Shown here: piece after piece, positions 16,301 through 24,200 of the stretch
Layout of the letters: every line of letters begins with the position of its first letter
Position numbering within the stretch: position 1 is the first letter of the stretch
Assembly (NCBI RefSeq): GCF_030063475.1
Contig: NZ_JASIRT010000023.1
Location: 1-64,000 of the forward strand
From: Roseomonas sp. E05
GTDB taxonomy: Bacteria > Pseudomonadota > Alphaproteobacteria > Acetobacterales > Acetobacteraceae
Length of the DNA: 64,000 bases
Direction of reading: 5' to 3'
Notes under the pieces: model-generated
Database searches by the model: none
What the model was told of the DNA's origin: nothing
The model's input: only the letters and a program-made list of their open reading frames with translations
Made by a program: the position numbers and the translations under genes

Positions 16301-16567
16301 TCAGAATGGGATTTCGCTGTCGTCGAAGACCGCCCGCGGCGGCGGCACGTAGCCTGGCGTGTGCAGGCGGTAGCCGTCGTAGCCGTAGCGGTCGCACATC
16401 AGGGCGGCGAAGCCGCTCGCCGCCTTGCGCGACGCGAACGGGTAAGGGTGCGGCGCGCTCATGACGTGGCAGCGGCCATATCCGGTCTCGAAGCCCTCCT
16501 CGTGAACGGCCTCGAAAACGACCGTGGTGAGCGCAGGGGTGCGCGGCAGCACGTTGCGGGTGAGCAT
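16301..16567 (-). CDS. hypothetical plasmid protein, 88 aa
   Basis: ATG 16567 is preferred over 16627 because GAGG precedes it. The sequence shows strands ALTTVVFEAVHEEG and YGRCHVMSAPHPYPFASRKA, then a Tyr/Gly-rich end ...DDSEIPF. The last residues resemble the acidic tip of SSB (next gene upstream), so it may share a partner that recognises such tips; this is speculation. Confidence 0.55.
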   Translation of the reverse strand: MLTRNVLPRTPALTTVVFEAVHEEGFETGYGRCHVMSAPHPYPFASRKAASGFAALMCDRYGYDGYRLHTPGYVPPPRAVFDDSEIPF

Positions 16568-16678
16568 GGTGAACCTCGCGCGCAGGCGCAGCCGCGCATC
16601 GAGCGCGGCCGGCCGGGAAAGCTGCATGTGGTCGGGGAAGGCGGAGCGGCGCCCGTCAGGGCGCCGAAGCCGGGTGGC

Positions 16679-17125
16679 TCAGAACGGCACCTCGTCGTCC
16701 AGGTCGCCCGCGCCTGCACCCGCACCGGCCGGCTGCCGCGCGCGTCGCGCGCTTCCCTCGTTGCGGCCATTGCCGTTCGGCGCATCGAGCAGCACCAGGT
16801 TGCTCTGGAAGGGCCGCAGCGCGACTTCCGTGCTGTAGCGCTCCACGCCCTGCTGGTCGGTCCACTTCCGGTTCTCGAGCTTGCCCTGGAGCAGGACCTT
16901 GCTGCCCTTGCGCAGGTATTTCTCGCCGATGTCGATCAGACCGTCGACGAAGACGGAGATGCGGTGCCATTCGGTGCGCTCGCGCTGCTCACCGTTGCCG
17001 TCGCGCCAGAACTCGCTGGTCGCGAGATTGAAGGTCAGCACCCGGCCGCCGTTCTGGAAGTTCCGCACCTCCGGGTCGCCGCCGAGGTTGCCGAGCAGGG
17101 TCACCTGGTTCACGTAGCGGGCCAT
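16679..17125 (-). CDS. ssb: single-stranded DNA-binding protein
   Basis: Encodes 148 aa. OB fold at 1-108 with the family landmarks NQVTLLGNLGGDPEVR, FNLATSEFW, TEWHRISVF and LRKGSKVLLQGKLENRKW, then a Gly/Ala linker and the acidic tip DLDDEVPF. Binds ssDNA as a tetramer during replication, repair and plasmid entry. First gene of a string of about eight small coupled genes. The leader contains an inverted repeat around the RBS (17134-17139/17152-17157) and the long hairpin element at 17213-17338. Confidence 0.95.
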   Translation of the reverse strand: MARYVNQVTLLGNLGGDPEVRNFQNGGRVLTFNLATSEFWRDGNGEQRERTEWHRISVFVDGLIDIGEKYLRKGSKVLLQGKLENRKWTDQQGVERYSTEVALRPFQSNLVLLDAPNGNGRNEGSARRARQPAGAGAGAGDLDDEVPF

Positions 17126-17212
17126 CGTCTCATCCTCTCTCTTCTCACCTCGAGAGGCGGTCCGGCCCGTGCCGGTCATCGTCCTCTCGGGTGCGGCCGA
17201 AAGGAACCGGGC

Positions 17213-17338
17213 GGCCGGACGGGACAACGGCGTGCGGGCGGGTCCCATCGCGCGAGCGCGATGGGTGCCCGGCACGGGACCGGAGCCACGCGCAGCGCAG
17301 CGAGCATGGCGAGGACCCACCCGTTGTCGCGGCCGGAC
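17213..17338 (-). repeat. long leader hairpin element, copy C (upstream of ssb)
   Basis: Inner helix GACAACGG (17223-17230) pairs with CCGTTGTC (17321-17328). A G-G mismatch (17222/17329) and further GC pairs continue outward to about 17213/17338. Inside is a perfect small hairpin CCCATCGCGC/GCGCGATGGG. The same architecture recurs upstream of other minus-strand operons. No gene is seen in the 17126-17474 gap. Confidence 0.65.
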
Positions 17339-17474
17339 GTTCGGTTCAGGCCGCAGCAAACCCGAGAGGGCGGTGACCGGCACGGGCAGCAGAACCGGCA
17401 CAGCCCCTTTGCTCACCACTCATCTCGCCCCCTCACCTGATCTCCTCTCTCTTCTCTCAGGCTGCTCTCTTCTC

Positions 17475-17750
17475 TCAGGCTGCCAGGGACAGTGCCGACA
17501 GCCGCTCCAGCTGGACGATCTCCTGGTGCAGGCGACGCAGCTGCGGGCCGAGCTTCTGCTCCTGCGCGGCAGCCTCGCGCAGGTAGCGGCCCCAGGTGCT
17601 GCGATTCCATTCGCCACGGTTCTCCGGCGGGCGGCGGCCCGGCCGGCCGTGGCCGGCGGCGCGCTCGCAGGCCGAGACGAGCCGGTCCTCGATGAGGATG
17701 ATCTGCTGACGGCGCAGCGCGATACGCGCCGCGATGATCTGGCGGTCCAT
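17475..17750 (-). CDS. hypothetical plasmid protein, 91 aa
   Basis: Helical protein: IIAARIALRRQQIILIEDRL at the start and AAQEQKLGPQLRRLHQEIVQ near the end, with a basic disordered middle. Coiled-coil character suggests a small oligomeric accessory. It lies 61 bases after the parB-like stop and is probably in the same transcript. Function unknown. Confidence 0.55.
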   Translation of the reverse strand: MDRQIIAARIALRRQQIILIEDRLVSACERAAGHGRPGRRPPENRGEWNRSTWGRYLREAAAQEQKLGPQLRRLHQEIVQLERLSALSLAA

Positions 17751-17810
17751 GTGGTCCTCCGTGCCACTCAGGGAATGAAGGCCCGCCCGGCTGTGCCGGG
17801 CGGGCGCGGG

Positions 17811-19529
17811 TCAGGCAGCGGCCTGGACCGGCTCGCCGTCGTTGCTGGCGGGCGGGAGGTCAGGCGTGAGCCCGTCCTCGACCTCCTCTCCGGCCGCCTC
17901 GGCATCGAGGTCCTCAGGGAGCCCGTCGAGATCCTCCTCGTCGCTGTCCGGGTCGGCGGCATCGTCGGCCGCCCTGGCATCCAGCCTCGCCACTTCGGCG
18001 GCGGTCAGGGCGAAGCGAGCCGCCGGGAGGACGTAGGTGCCCTGCCCGACATGGGCGATCAGGGCCTCGCGGGTCGCCTTGCCAGTGTTGCGCGGCAGGA
18101 CGTTCTCGGCCGAGGCGGCGCGTTCCATGGCGGCCTTGCTCAGGCACTTCAGGAACTCATCTGTCGCCATGTTCGGCAGGAACTGGTCGGCGCCGATCGC
18201 GTCGCCCGCCACCCGGGCCACCGGACCGCTGCTGGTCATGCCGTCCCGGCAGGACAGCACGTTCTGCAGCATCGCGCGGGCCGCCGCGCGCAGCGCCTCG
18301 GGGTCGCGGGTCAGCACGCCGCCCGCCATGACCGTGCCGGCGACCCGGCCGCGCTCACCGTAGCGGCTGGAGGTCTGGGGCGACTGCACCGAGACATTCT
18401 GTCCGGCGAGTGCCAGCACCAGCAGGCCGATGAGGGTCTGGTCGTCGATCGGGTTCTCGCGCAGCGCCTGATGCAGGGCATCAGTGCGGTAGTCGCCGAT
18501 CATCGCCATGCCCTTCTGGGTCACATCCGCCCGCGCGCCGGGCGCCTTGGCCGCGCCGGAGCCAGCGCCCGCGCTGCCCCGCTCGCTGCGGGTGCGGACG
18601 GGCACCCGGAAAGGAATGCTCTCCACCCTGCCGGTCTGGCGATCGAGATAGAACGCCACCTCGTCCGTGTCCTGCGGCTTGCCATAGACCCGCTCGGCGC
18701 CTGGCGGCAGCTCGATGCTGCCGTACTTGCCCGCCTCGACGATGCAGGCGTTCGGGTGCAGGCTCGCCAGATTGGTCGCCAGCCATTCGGTCTGCGCGTC
18801 GAAGAACTCCTGGACCTTGGTGGTGTAGAGGTTGTCCTCGCCGCCGGGGCCGAAGAGATCGTCCTCCCACGAGATTCCGAACTTCCGGGCGAGATCGTCG
18901 TCGAAGCGTGCATCCTTGCGCAGCAGCCGGCGCTTGCGGAGCGGGTTGACGATGCTCCACCAGCTCGCCTCCTGGCCCTTCTTCGGCTTGTGCTGCTTCC
19001 AGACCGCCTCCTGCTCCTCGATCGGCGCGTTGGCGAGGATCTGCAGGTCGTCGGGATCGGGCTCATCCCCCTTGGCCATGTGGTCCAGGATGGCGGGATG
19101 GATGTTGGCCAGCAGCCGCAGGCGCTTCACCCCCCGCACGGACATATTGAGCGCATTGGCGACCCCCTGCTCGGTCCAGCCCTGGTCGCTGCCGAGCATG
19201 GCCTCGATGTGCCGCCACAGGTCGACCGAGCACATCTCGGCCCGGACCACGTTCTCGGCCAGGGACCGCATCGCGTCGGCGCCATCATCCGCGCCGCGGA
19301 CCAGCACCGGGATCTCGGCCAGCCTGGCCTTGATCGAGCAGCGCACCCGGCGTTCGCCCGCGACAATGACCAGCTCCTCGCCGTCCTCGCGGACGACGGG
19401 TGGCTGGATCAGGCCGTGTGCCAGGATATTTGCCGTGAGCTGGGCATCCTGCTCCGGCATCGCCTTGGTGCGGCGGGGATTGTTCGGGTTGAACTTCAGC
19501 GTGCGCGGGTTGACGGTCCTGAGTTCCAC
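17811..19529 (-). CDS. large ParB/RepB/Spo0J-family protein
   Basis: Encodes 572 aa from GTG 19529, with AGGAG 8 bases upstream. The ParB N-domain is at about 1-95 (LKFNPNNPRRTK, AHGLIQPPVV, VIAGERRVRCSIKA); the C-box GERRxR is present, which in ParB proteins binds CTP. An HTH domain follows (WTEQGVANALNMSVRGVKRL). The long C-terminal half, ending in an acidic tail, is not part of canonical ParB. It is much larger than chromosomal ParB and lies 44 kb from the ParA gene. It may be a plasmid regulator or partition factor rather than the ParA partner. Confidence 0.8.
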   Translation of the reverse strand: MELRTVNPRTLKFNPNNPRRTKAMPEQDAQLTANILAHGLIQPPVVREDGEELVIVAGERRVRCSIKARLAEIPVLVRGADDGADAMRSLAENVVRAEMCSVDLWRHIEAMLGSDQGWTEQGVANALNMSVRGVKRLRLLANIHPAILDHMAKGDEPDPDDLQILANAPIEEQEAVWKQHKPKKGQEASWWSIVNPLRKRRLLRKDARFDDDLARKFGISWEDDLFGPGGEDNLYTTKVQEFFDAQTEWLATNLASLHPNACIVEAGKYGSIELPPGAERVYGKPQDTDEVAFYLDRQTGRVESIPFRVPVRTRSERGSAGAGSGAAKAPGARADVTQKGMAMIGDYRTDALHQALRENPIDDQTLIGLLVLALAGQNVSVQSPQTSSRYGERGRVAGTVMAGGVLTRDPEALRAAARAMLQNVLSCRDGMTSSGPVARVAGDAIGADQFLPNMATDEFLKCLSKAAMERAASAENVLPRNTGKATREALIAHVGQGTYVLPAARFALTAAEVARLDARAADDAADPDSDEEDLDGLPEDLDAEAAGEEVEDGLTPDLPPASNDGEPVQAAA

Positions 19530-19580
19530 GGTGGTCGCTCCTGGCGAAGGTTGCTCTCCGTCCTCTCCATCCCTGGCGAA

Positions 19581-19736
19581 GACCCCTCCCGCGCAGGCGG
19601 CGCGGCGGGCCCGACACCATTGCCGGCGAGCGGCCCTGCCCGGTGCGGGACGCGGCCCATAGGGCTGCGGCCTAGCCGGGCTGGGTTGCGACGGCGGCGA
19701 TGGAGCGCAGCGGTGCCGGGACAGCGGCGATGCCAA
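19581..19736. repeat. 156-bp direct repeat, left copy
   Basis: Almost identical to 26885-27042, in the same orientation. The only clear differences are near the left end and CATAGG versus GTCAGG in the middle. This copy lies in the leader of the parB-like gene, the other in the leader of the 99-aa gene upstream of the methylase-helicase. The ends of the repeat can pair (CCCGACACC with GGTGCCGGG, one mismatch), like the other leader hairpins. Confidence 0.9.
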
Positions 19737-19815
19737 CCGCTCCGACCTTCGGTCTTCTCTTCCTCTCGGCTGGTTCCTCGGAGGGGTTTCCGGCACCTGG
19801 GCGCGTAAGGGACGA

Positions 19816-20334
19816 TCAGAACAGCGATGGCTGGTCGGAGGCCCAATCCGCCGGACGCGGGCGCGGCAGCTCGGCGACAGGCACCTTGTCGGGCTGGTAG
19901 CGTGCCTGCAGGCGGTTCAGCAGGGTGCGCTCCGCGGCCTCGGTCTCGCGGGCAAGAGCGTCGCGGAGCCGGGCAACGAGGCCCGCGTTGCGGACGCGCG
20001 CCACCACGGCGCGCTCCAGGTCGGAGAAGGTGAAGGCGGGATCGCCCCGGCACGGGTGAGTGCTGATCTGCTCCAGGAAGCGCAGCTTGTCGGCGGCACT
20101 GGTGAAGAACTCGGCCCAGAACCCATGCTGATCGTAATGCGCGATCATGCCGAAATGCTGGCACAGCACACGGTAGAACTTCAGCGTGAAGCGCTTGCGC
20201 GGAAAGTCCTCCGCGATGAAGGCGAGCAGCTGGTTGCCGAAATCGGCCTTCGCTGCGGCACTGTCGAACTTCGTCGCGGTAAACTGTCCGGCGGTGAGCA
20301 GCGGCAGCTGGAAGGCAGCGAGGGCGGGGCTCAC
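19816..20334 (-). CDS. conserved plasmid protein, 172 aa, unknown
   Basis: GTG start at 20334 overlaps the previous stop (GTGA). The protein is helical, with FTATKFDSAAAKADFGNQLL, FTLKFYRVLCQHFGMIAHYD, FTFSDLERAVVARVRNAGLV and a C-terminal ...ADWASDQPSLF. No catalytic motif is seen. The coupled pair with the 169-aa gene probably forms a two-gene unit between the two copies of the 156-bp repeat. Confidence 0.6.
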   Translation of the reverse strand: MSPALAAFQLPLLTAGQFTATKFDSAAAKADFGNQLLAFIAEDFPRKRFTLKFYRVLCQHFGMIAHYDQHGFWAEFFTSAADKLRFLEQISTHPCRGDPAFTFSDLERAVVARVRNAGLVARLRDALARETEAAERTLLNRLQARYQPDKVPVAELPRPRPADWASDQPSLF

Positions 20335-20840
20335 GACACGCGCTCCGCCCCTGTGTGCTTCCGGAACAGCTTCAGCGCTTCCTCTTCCGGTAGGCTGTTG
20401 AGCCAGGTCTCGACGCGCCATTTCGCCTTGATCTCGGCTGAGCCGAGGATCTGCGCGATTTTCTCGGGCGGCAGCACCTTGGTCTGCATGATCCCGTGTT
20501 GGCCCAGCTCGACGTAGAGCACGCGCTTCTTCAGCCGCTTGCGGAGGTCGCGCAACAGGATCCAGTCATCGAGCAACTGGCCGACGATCCACTCCGCGTC
20601 CTGGACGATCAGGTGGGGCTCGCCACCAAGGGATGCGCCAATGTCCACCTTCGGCAGCGTCTTGCCGTACTCGTCCAGGCGAGCGCGCAGCGTGTTCGGA
20701 TGTACGTCGGTCGGGCCGCCCGTGCCGTGGTTCTGAGCATGGCCCTCCTTCTTGCCGTCGATCCACACCTCGGCGCTGAAGGCGTTGGTCTCCTCGCTCA
20801 GCGACGCGCTGTAATCGATCTTGCGCAGCTCGATCTTCAT
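20331..20840 (-). CDS. conserved plasmid protein, 169 aa, unknown
   Basis: Starts MKIELRKIDYSASLSEET, then a beta-rich first half (FSAEVWIDGKKEGHAQNHGT) with an HGTGGPTD loop. A helical basic second half contains DWILLRDLRKRLKKRVLYVE. Coupled by GTGA to the 172-aa gene. AGGAG sits in the loop of a small hairpin (CTGGG/CCCAG, 20842-20846/20854-20858) just before ATG 20840. Function unknown. Confidence 0.6.
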   Translation of the reverse strand: MKIELRKIDYSASLSEETNAFSAEVWIDGKKEGHAQNHGTGGPTDVHPNTLRARLDEYGKTLPKVDIGASLGGEPHLIVQDAEWIVGQLLDDWILLRDLRKRLKKRVLYVELGQHGIMQTKVLPPEKIAQILGSAEIKAKWRVETWLNSLPEEEALKLFRKHTGAERVS

Positions 20841-20963
20841 GCTGGGCTCCTGCCCCAGGGTCCGCGGGGCACCGGTCCGGCCGGGTGCCGAAAGGGGAGA
20901 CGCCCCGGCCGCGCATCTCCCCTCGCCGTGCCCGGTTGGGTCAGGACAGAGCGGAGGCAGCGC

Positions 20964-21164
20964 ATGGCGGAGGCGAAGGACGAGATCAGGGTGAACCGGG
21001 CGCCGGTGCTGACACTCTGGGCAGCCGTGGCCGCCGAGCGGCCCGGCTATGACCGGGATGCGGCGATCATCCTGGGGCACGCGGTCGCGGGACCGAGTGC
21101 GACGCTGACATCCTGCCGGCCCTCCACACCCGAAATGGCCGAAATGCTGCGTTGCACAATTTGA
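20964..21164 (+). pseudogene. truncated conserved hypothetical gene
   Basis: A GGAGG-preceded ATG opens a 66-codon frame. Its first 45 residues (IRVNRAPVLTLWAAVAAERP, DRDAAIILGHAVAG) resemble the start of a conserved bacterial hypothetical family that, as I recall, continues to about 150 residues. Here it dissolves after AVAG into an unrelated short tail. It is the only plus-strand gene in this 20-kb block, which suggests a remnant brought in by recombination. A strong plus-strand terminator follows. Confidence 0.45.
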
Positions 21165-21258
21165 CTAGCTCGTTCCGGGTGCGATGCGGCATAATTGCTT
21201 CGATGGCGATCCGGCCTTGCCGGTGCCGTCTTTCTTGGACGTTTCCTCCCTAAACTCA

Positions 21259-21289
21259 GGCGGCACCTTCGGGCGCCGCCTTTTCTTTT
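21259..21289 (+). terminator. intrinsic terminator, plus strand
   Basis: GGCGGCACC (21259-21267), a TTCG loop and GGCGCCGCC (21272-21280) form a 9-bp stem with one mismatch, followed at once by TTTTCTTTT. It is the clearest Rho-independent terminator in the window. It would end the transcript of the truncated plus-strand gene and stop antisense reading into the methylase-helicase gene. Confidence 0.85.
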
Positions 21290-21297
21290 ACCCGGGC

Positions 21298-24200
21298 TCA
21301 GGCCGCCGACTCGGCGGCAGGCTCCTGCGGGTCGCTGTCCCGGTTGTCGTTCGCGGCGAGATCGGCCTCGAGCGCCTTGAGCTCGGCGGCCTTGGCCTCC
21401 AGCTCCGCCTCCAGGGCGAAGGGCTCGCCCAGCCGACGCTCGTAGCCGGGCAGCCGCGCCTCGGCCTCCGCCAGGGCTCGCCGCTCCTCGGCCAGTTCCA
21501 CCTCGAACCGGTCGAGGGCATATTCCAGCCGGGAGATCAGCCCCATCGGCGTCAGATCGCCGTCGAGCCGGACCGCCTGCTCGGTGCCGGTGCGCTCGAT
21601 CCAGACCTCCAGGTCGTAGCTCTCGCCCCTGAACCGGCTCTTACCCTCCATCTTGATCTCGAAGCCGCCGAGGGTGCCCAGAGTCCATTGCCCCTCCTGC
21701 CGCGCCCGCTCGGTGAGCCGGATGCGGCTGAGCAGCGAGCCGCCGGCCACCTTGCGGTCATCGAACACCTTTTCGCCGGCCGTGAGCCGGAAGGCGTCGC
21801 CCCGGGTCGAGACCCGCGCCGCGATGTCGTGTTCGATCTGGCCGATACGGGTGCTGGCACGGGCGATGGTGCTCCGGGCGGCATGAATCTGCCGGCGGAT
21901 CGCGTGCTGGTCGTCGAAATGGGCCGACTGCAGCCGCTCCAGCCGGGCCAGCTCGGCCTCCAGCCCCGCCTTCTGCATCAGACGCTGGTCGCCCGAGGCC
22001 AGCGCCTTGGCCAGAGCGAACTGGCTCGCGCTGTCCGCCACGTCCTCCAGCCGGCGGATCGAGCGGTCGCCGCCCAGCGCCGCCTCGATGAACCGGGCCT
22101 TGCGCTCCAGCAGCTGCCAGTTGGTCGCGTCCACGCTGCCGAGCGTGGCATAGGCGTAGATGTCGATCTCCTCGTTCTGGTTGCCCTGCCGCTCGATCCG
22201 GCCCTCGCGCTGCTCGATGTCGGACGGCAGCCAGGGCACGTCGAGGTGGTGGAGTGCGGCCAGGCGCTGCTGCGCGTTCACGCCCGTGCCCATGGTCTGG
22301 GTCGAGCCGAGCAGGATGCGCACCCGGCCACTGTTCACGTCGTTGAACAGCCCCTGCTTGGCCGCGGCCTTCTTGTAGTGCTGCATGAAGGCGATCTCGG
22401 ACGCCGGCACGCCGAGGCGGATCAGCTCCGAGCGGATCCACTCATAGGCCGAGAAGCCCCGCGTCGCCGCGGCGTTCTCCGTGCCGAGGTCGGAGAAGAT
22501 CATCTGCGCCGCCCCGGTGACAGGGTAGGTCTCGCCGGTCAGCGGGTTGCGGTAGGTGTTGTCGCGCGTCTCCCGCCAGATGCGGTGGACATTGCGGACC
22601 AGGTTGTTGAGCTTGTTCTCCGGCTCATTGTCGTTGCCCGGCAGCACGAAGCGCAGGTCGATCGCGGCATGTCGGCCATCGGTGATGACCGAGAGCAGGA
22701 TGTCGTCGCCCTTGTTGGGCTTGCCCTTGCGCTCCTTGATCGCGTCGATCCGCTTGGCCAGGATCTTCTGGTAGGCCTTGAAGGTCGGGCTCGCGGGCGA
22801 GGTCAGGATTTGCCGCTTGCCGGTGCGGATCGCCGGCAGTTTGGCGTAACCGCGCAGGTCGGTCTTGCTCACCACGTCCGCGACCGAGCGGAACATGGCG
22901 ATCAGGTCGGCCACGTTGACGAAGTTGGCGAAGCGCGTCACCGGCTGGTAGTTGCCCGAGGGCTGCAGCTCCAGCTCGGTCACGGTGTCGCCGAAGGTGC
23001 TCGCCCAGGCGTCGAACTCGTGCAGGCCCCGCTCGGCCAGGGCGTCGGGCTGCATGAAGCGCTGCAGGCTGAACATCTCGCCCATCGTGTTGGTGATCGG
23101 TGTGCCGGAGGCGAGGATCAGGTTCCGGAAGGGCTGGGTCTGCGCGATGTAGCGGGACTTGGCGTAGAGGTCCCAGGCGCGCTGCGAGCCATCCGGGCTG
23201 ATGCCCTTGAGGCTCGCCATGTTGGTCGCGAAGCTGAGCTTCCTGAACTCCTGCGCCTCATCGACCACCAGCTGATCGACGCCGATCTCGCCGATGGTGA
23301 GCATGTCGTCCTTGCGGGTGGCGAGCGCCTCCAGCTTTGCCTCCATGCGCTCCTTCAGCCGCTCCAGCCGCTTGCGGGTGATGCGATCGTCGGCGTCCAC
23401 CTTCTCCAGCAGGTCGACGTAGCTCTGGATCTGCGCGTCGATCAGCCCCTTCTCGAACTGCGCCGGCGCCGGGATGAACTTGAAGGCCGAGTGCGTGATG
23501 ATGATGCAGTCCCAGTTGCCCGTCGCGGCGCGGGCCAGGAAGCGCTGGCGCTTCTCCTTCACGAAGTTGGTCTCGTCCGCGACCAGGATCCGGGCATTCG
23601 GGTAGAGCAGCAGGAACTCGCGGCTGGCCTGGGCCAGGCAGTGGCCCGGCACTACCATCATCGCCTTGGTGATGAGCCCGAGCCGGCGTTGCTCCATGAT
23701 CGCCGCGGCCATGCTGAAGGTCTTCCCGGCGCCGACCGCGTGGGCGATGTAGGTCGAGCCCGTGCTGATGATGCGCCAGATCACCCGCTTCTGGTGTTCG
23801 CGCATCGAGATGATGCTGGACGCACCCGGCAGCTGCAGGTGGCGCCCGTCGAAGGCGCGCGGGACGAGGTTGTTGAAGCGGTCGTTGTAGATGCGCGCGA
23901 GCCGGTCGGCGCGGTCGGCATCCTGCCACACCCAGCGCTCGAAGGCCGACTTGATCCTGGCCAGCTTCTCCTTGGCTGCCTCGGTCTCGGCCGGGTTGAT
24001 CTCCCGGCGCTCCTTCCCGTCCTCCATCCAGGTGTCGTAGATCTGCGGGATGGCGGCATTCAGCGCGTCGTCCAGCAGATAGCCCGCGTGCCGCCGCTCG
24101 GTGCCCCATTCGGAGGTGGCGGCAGCGTGCCCGTCGAAGGCATGGACGTTGAACGACCAGGAGGCGATCTCGACGGTGTGCCGGATCTGCACCGTGATGC

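Noticed and set aside
17169-19808. Long plus-strand frame opposite the ParB-family gene
   Set aside because: Antisense shadow of a clear ParB-domain gene; it would also run through the leader hairpin and contains no recognisable domain.
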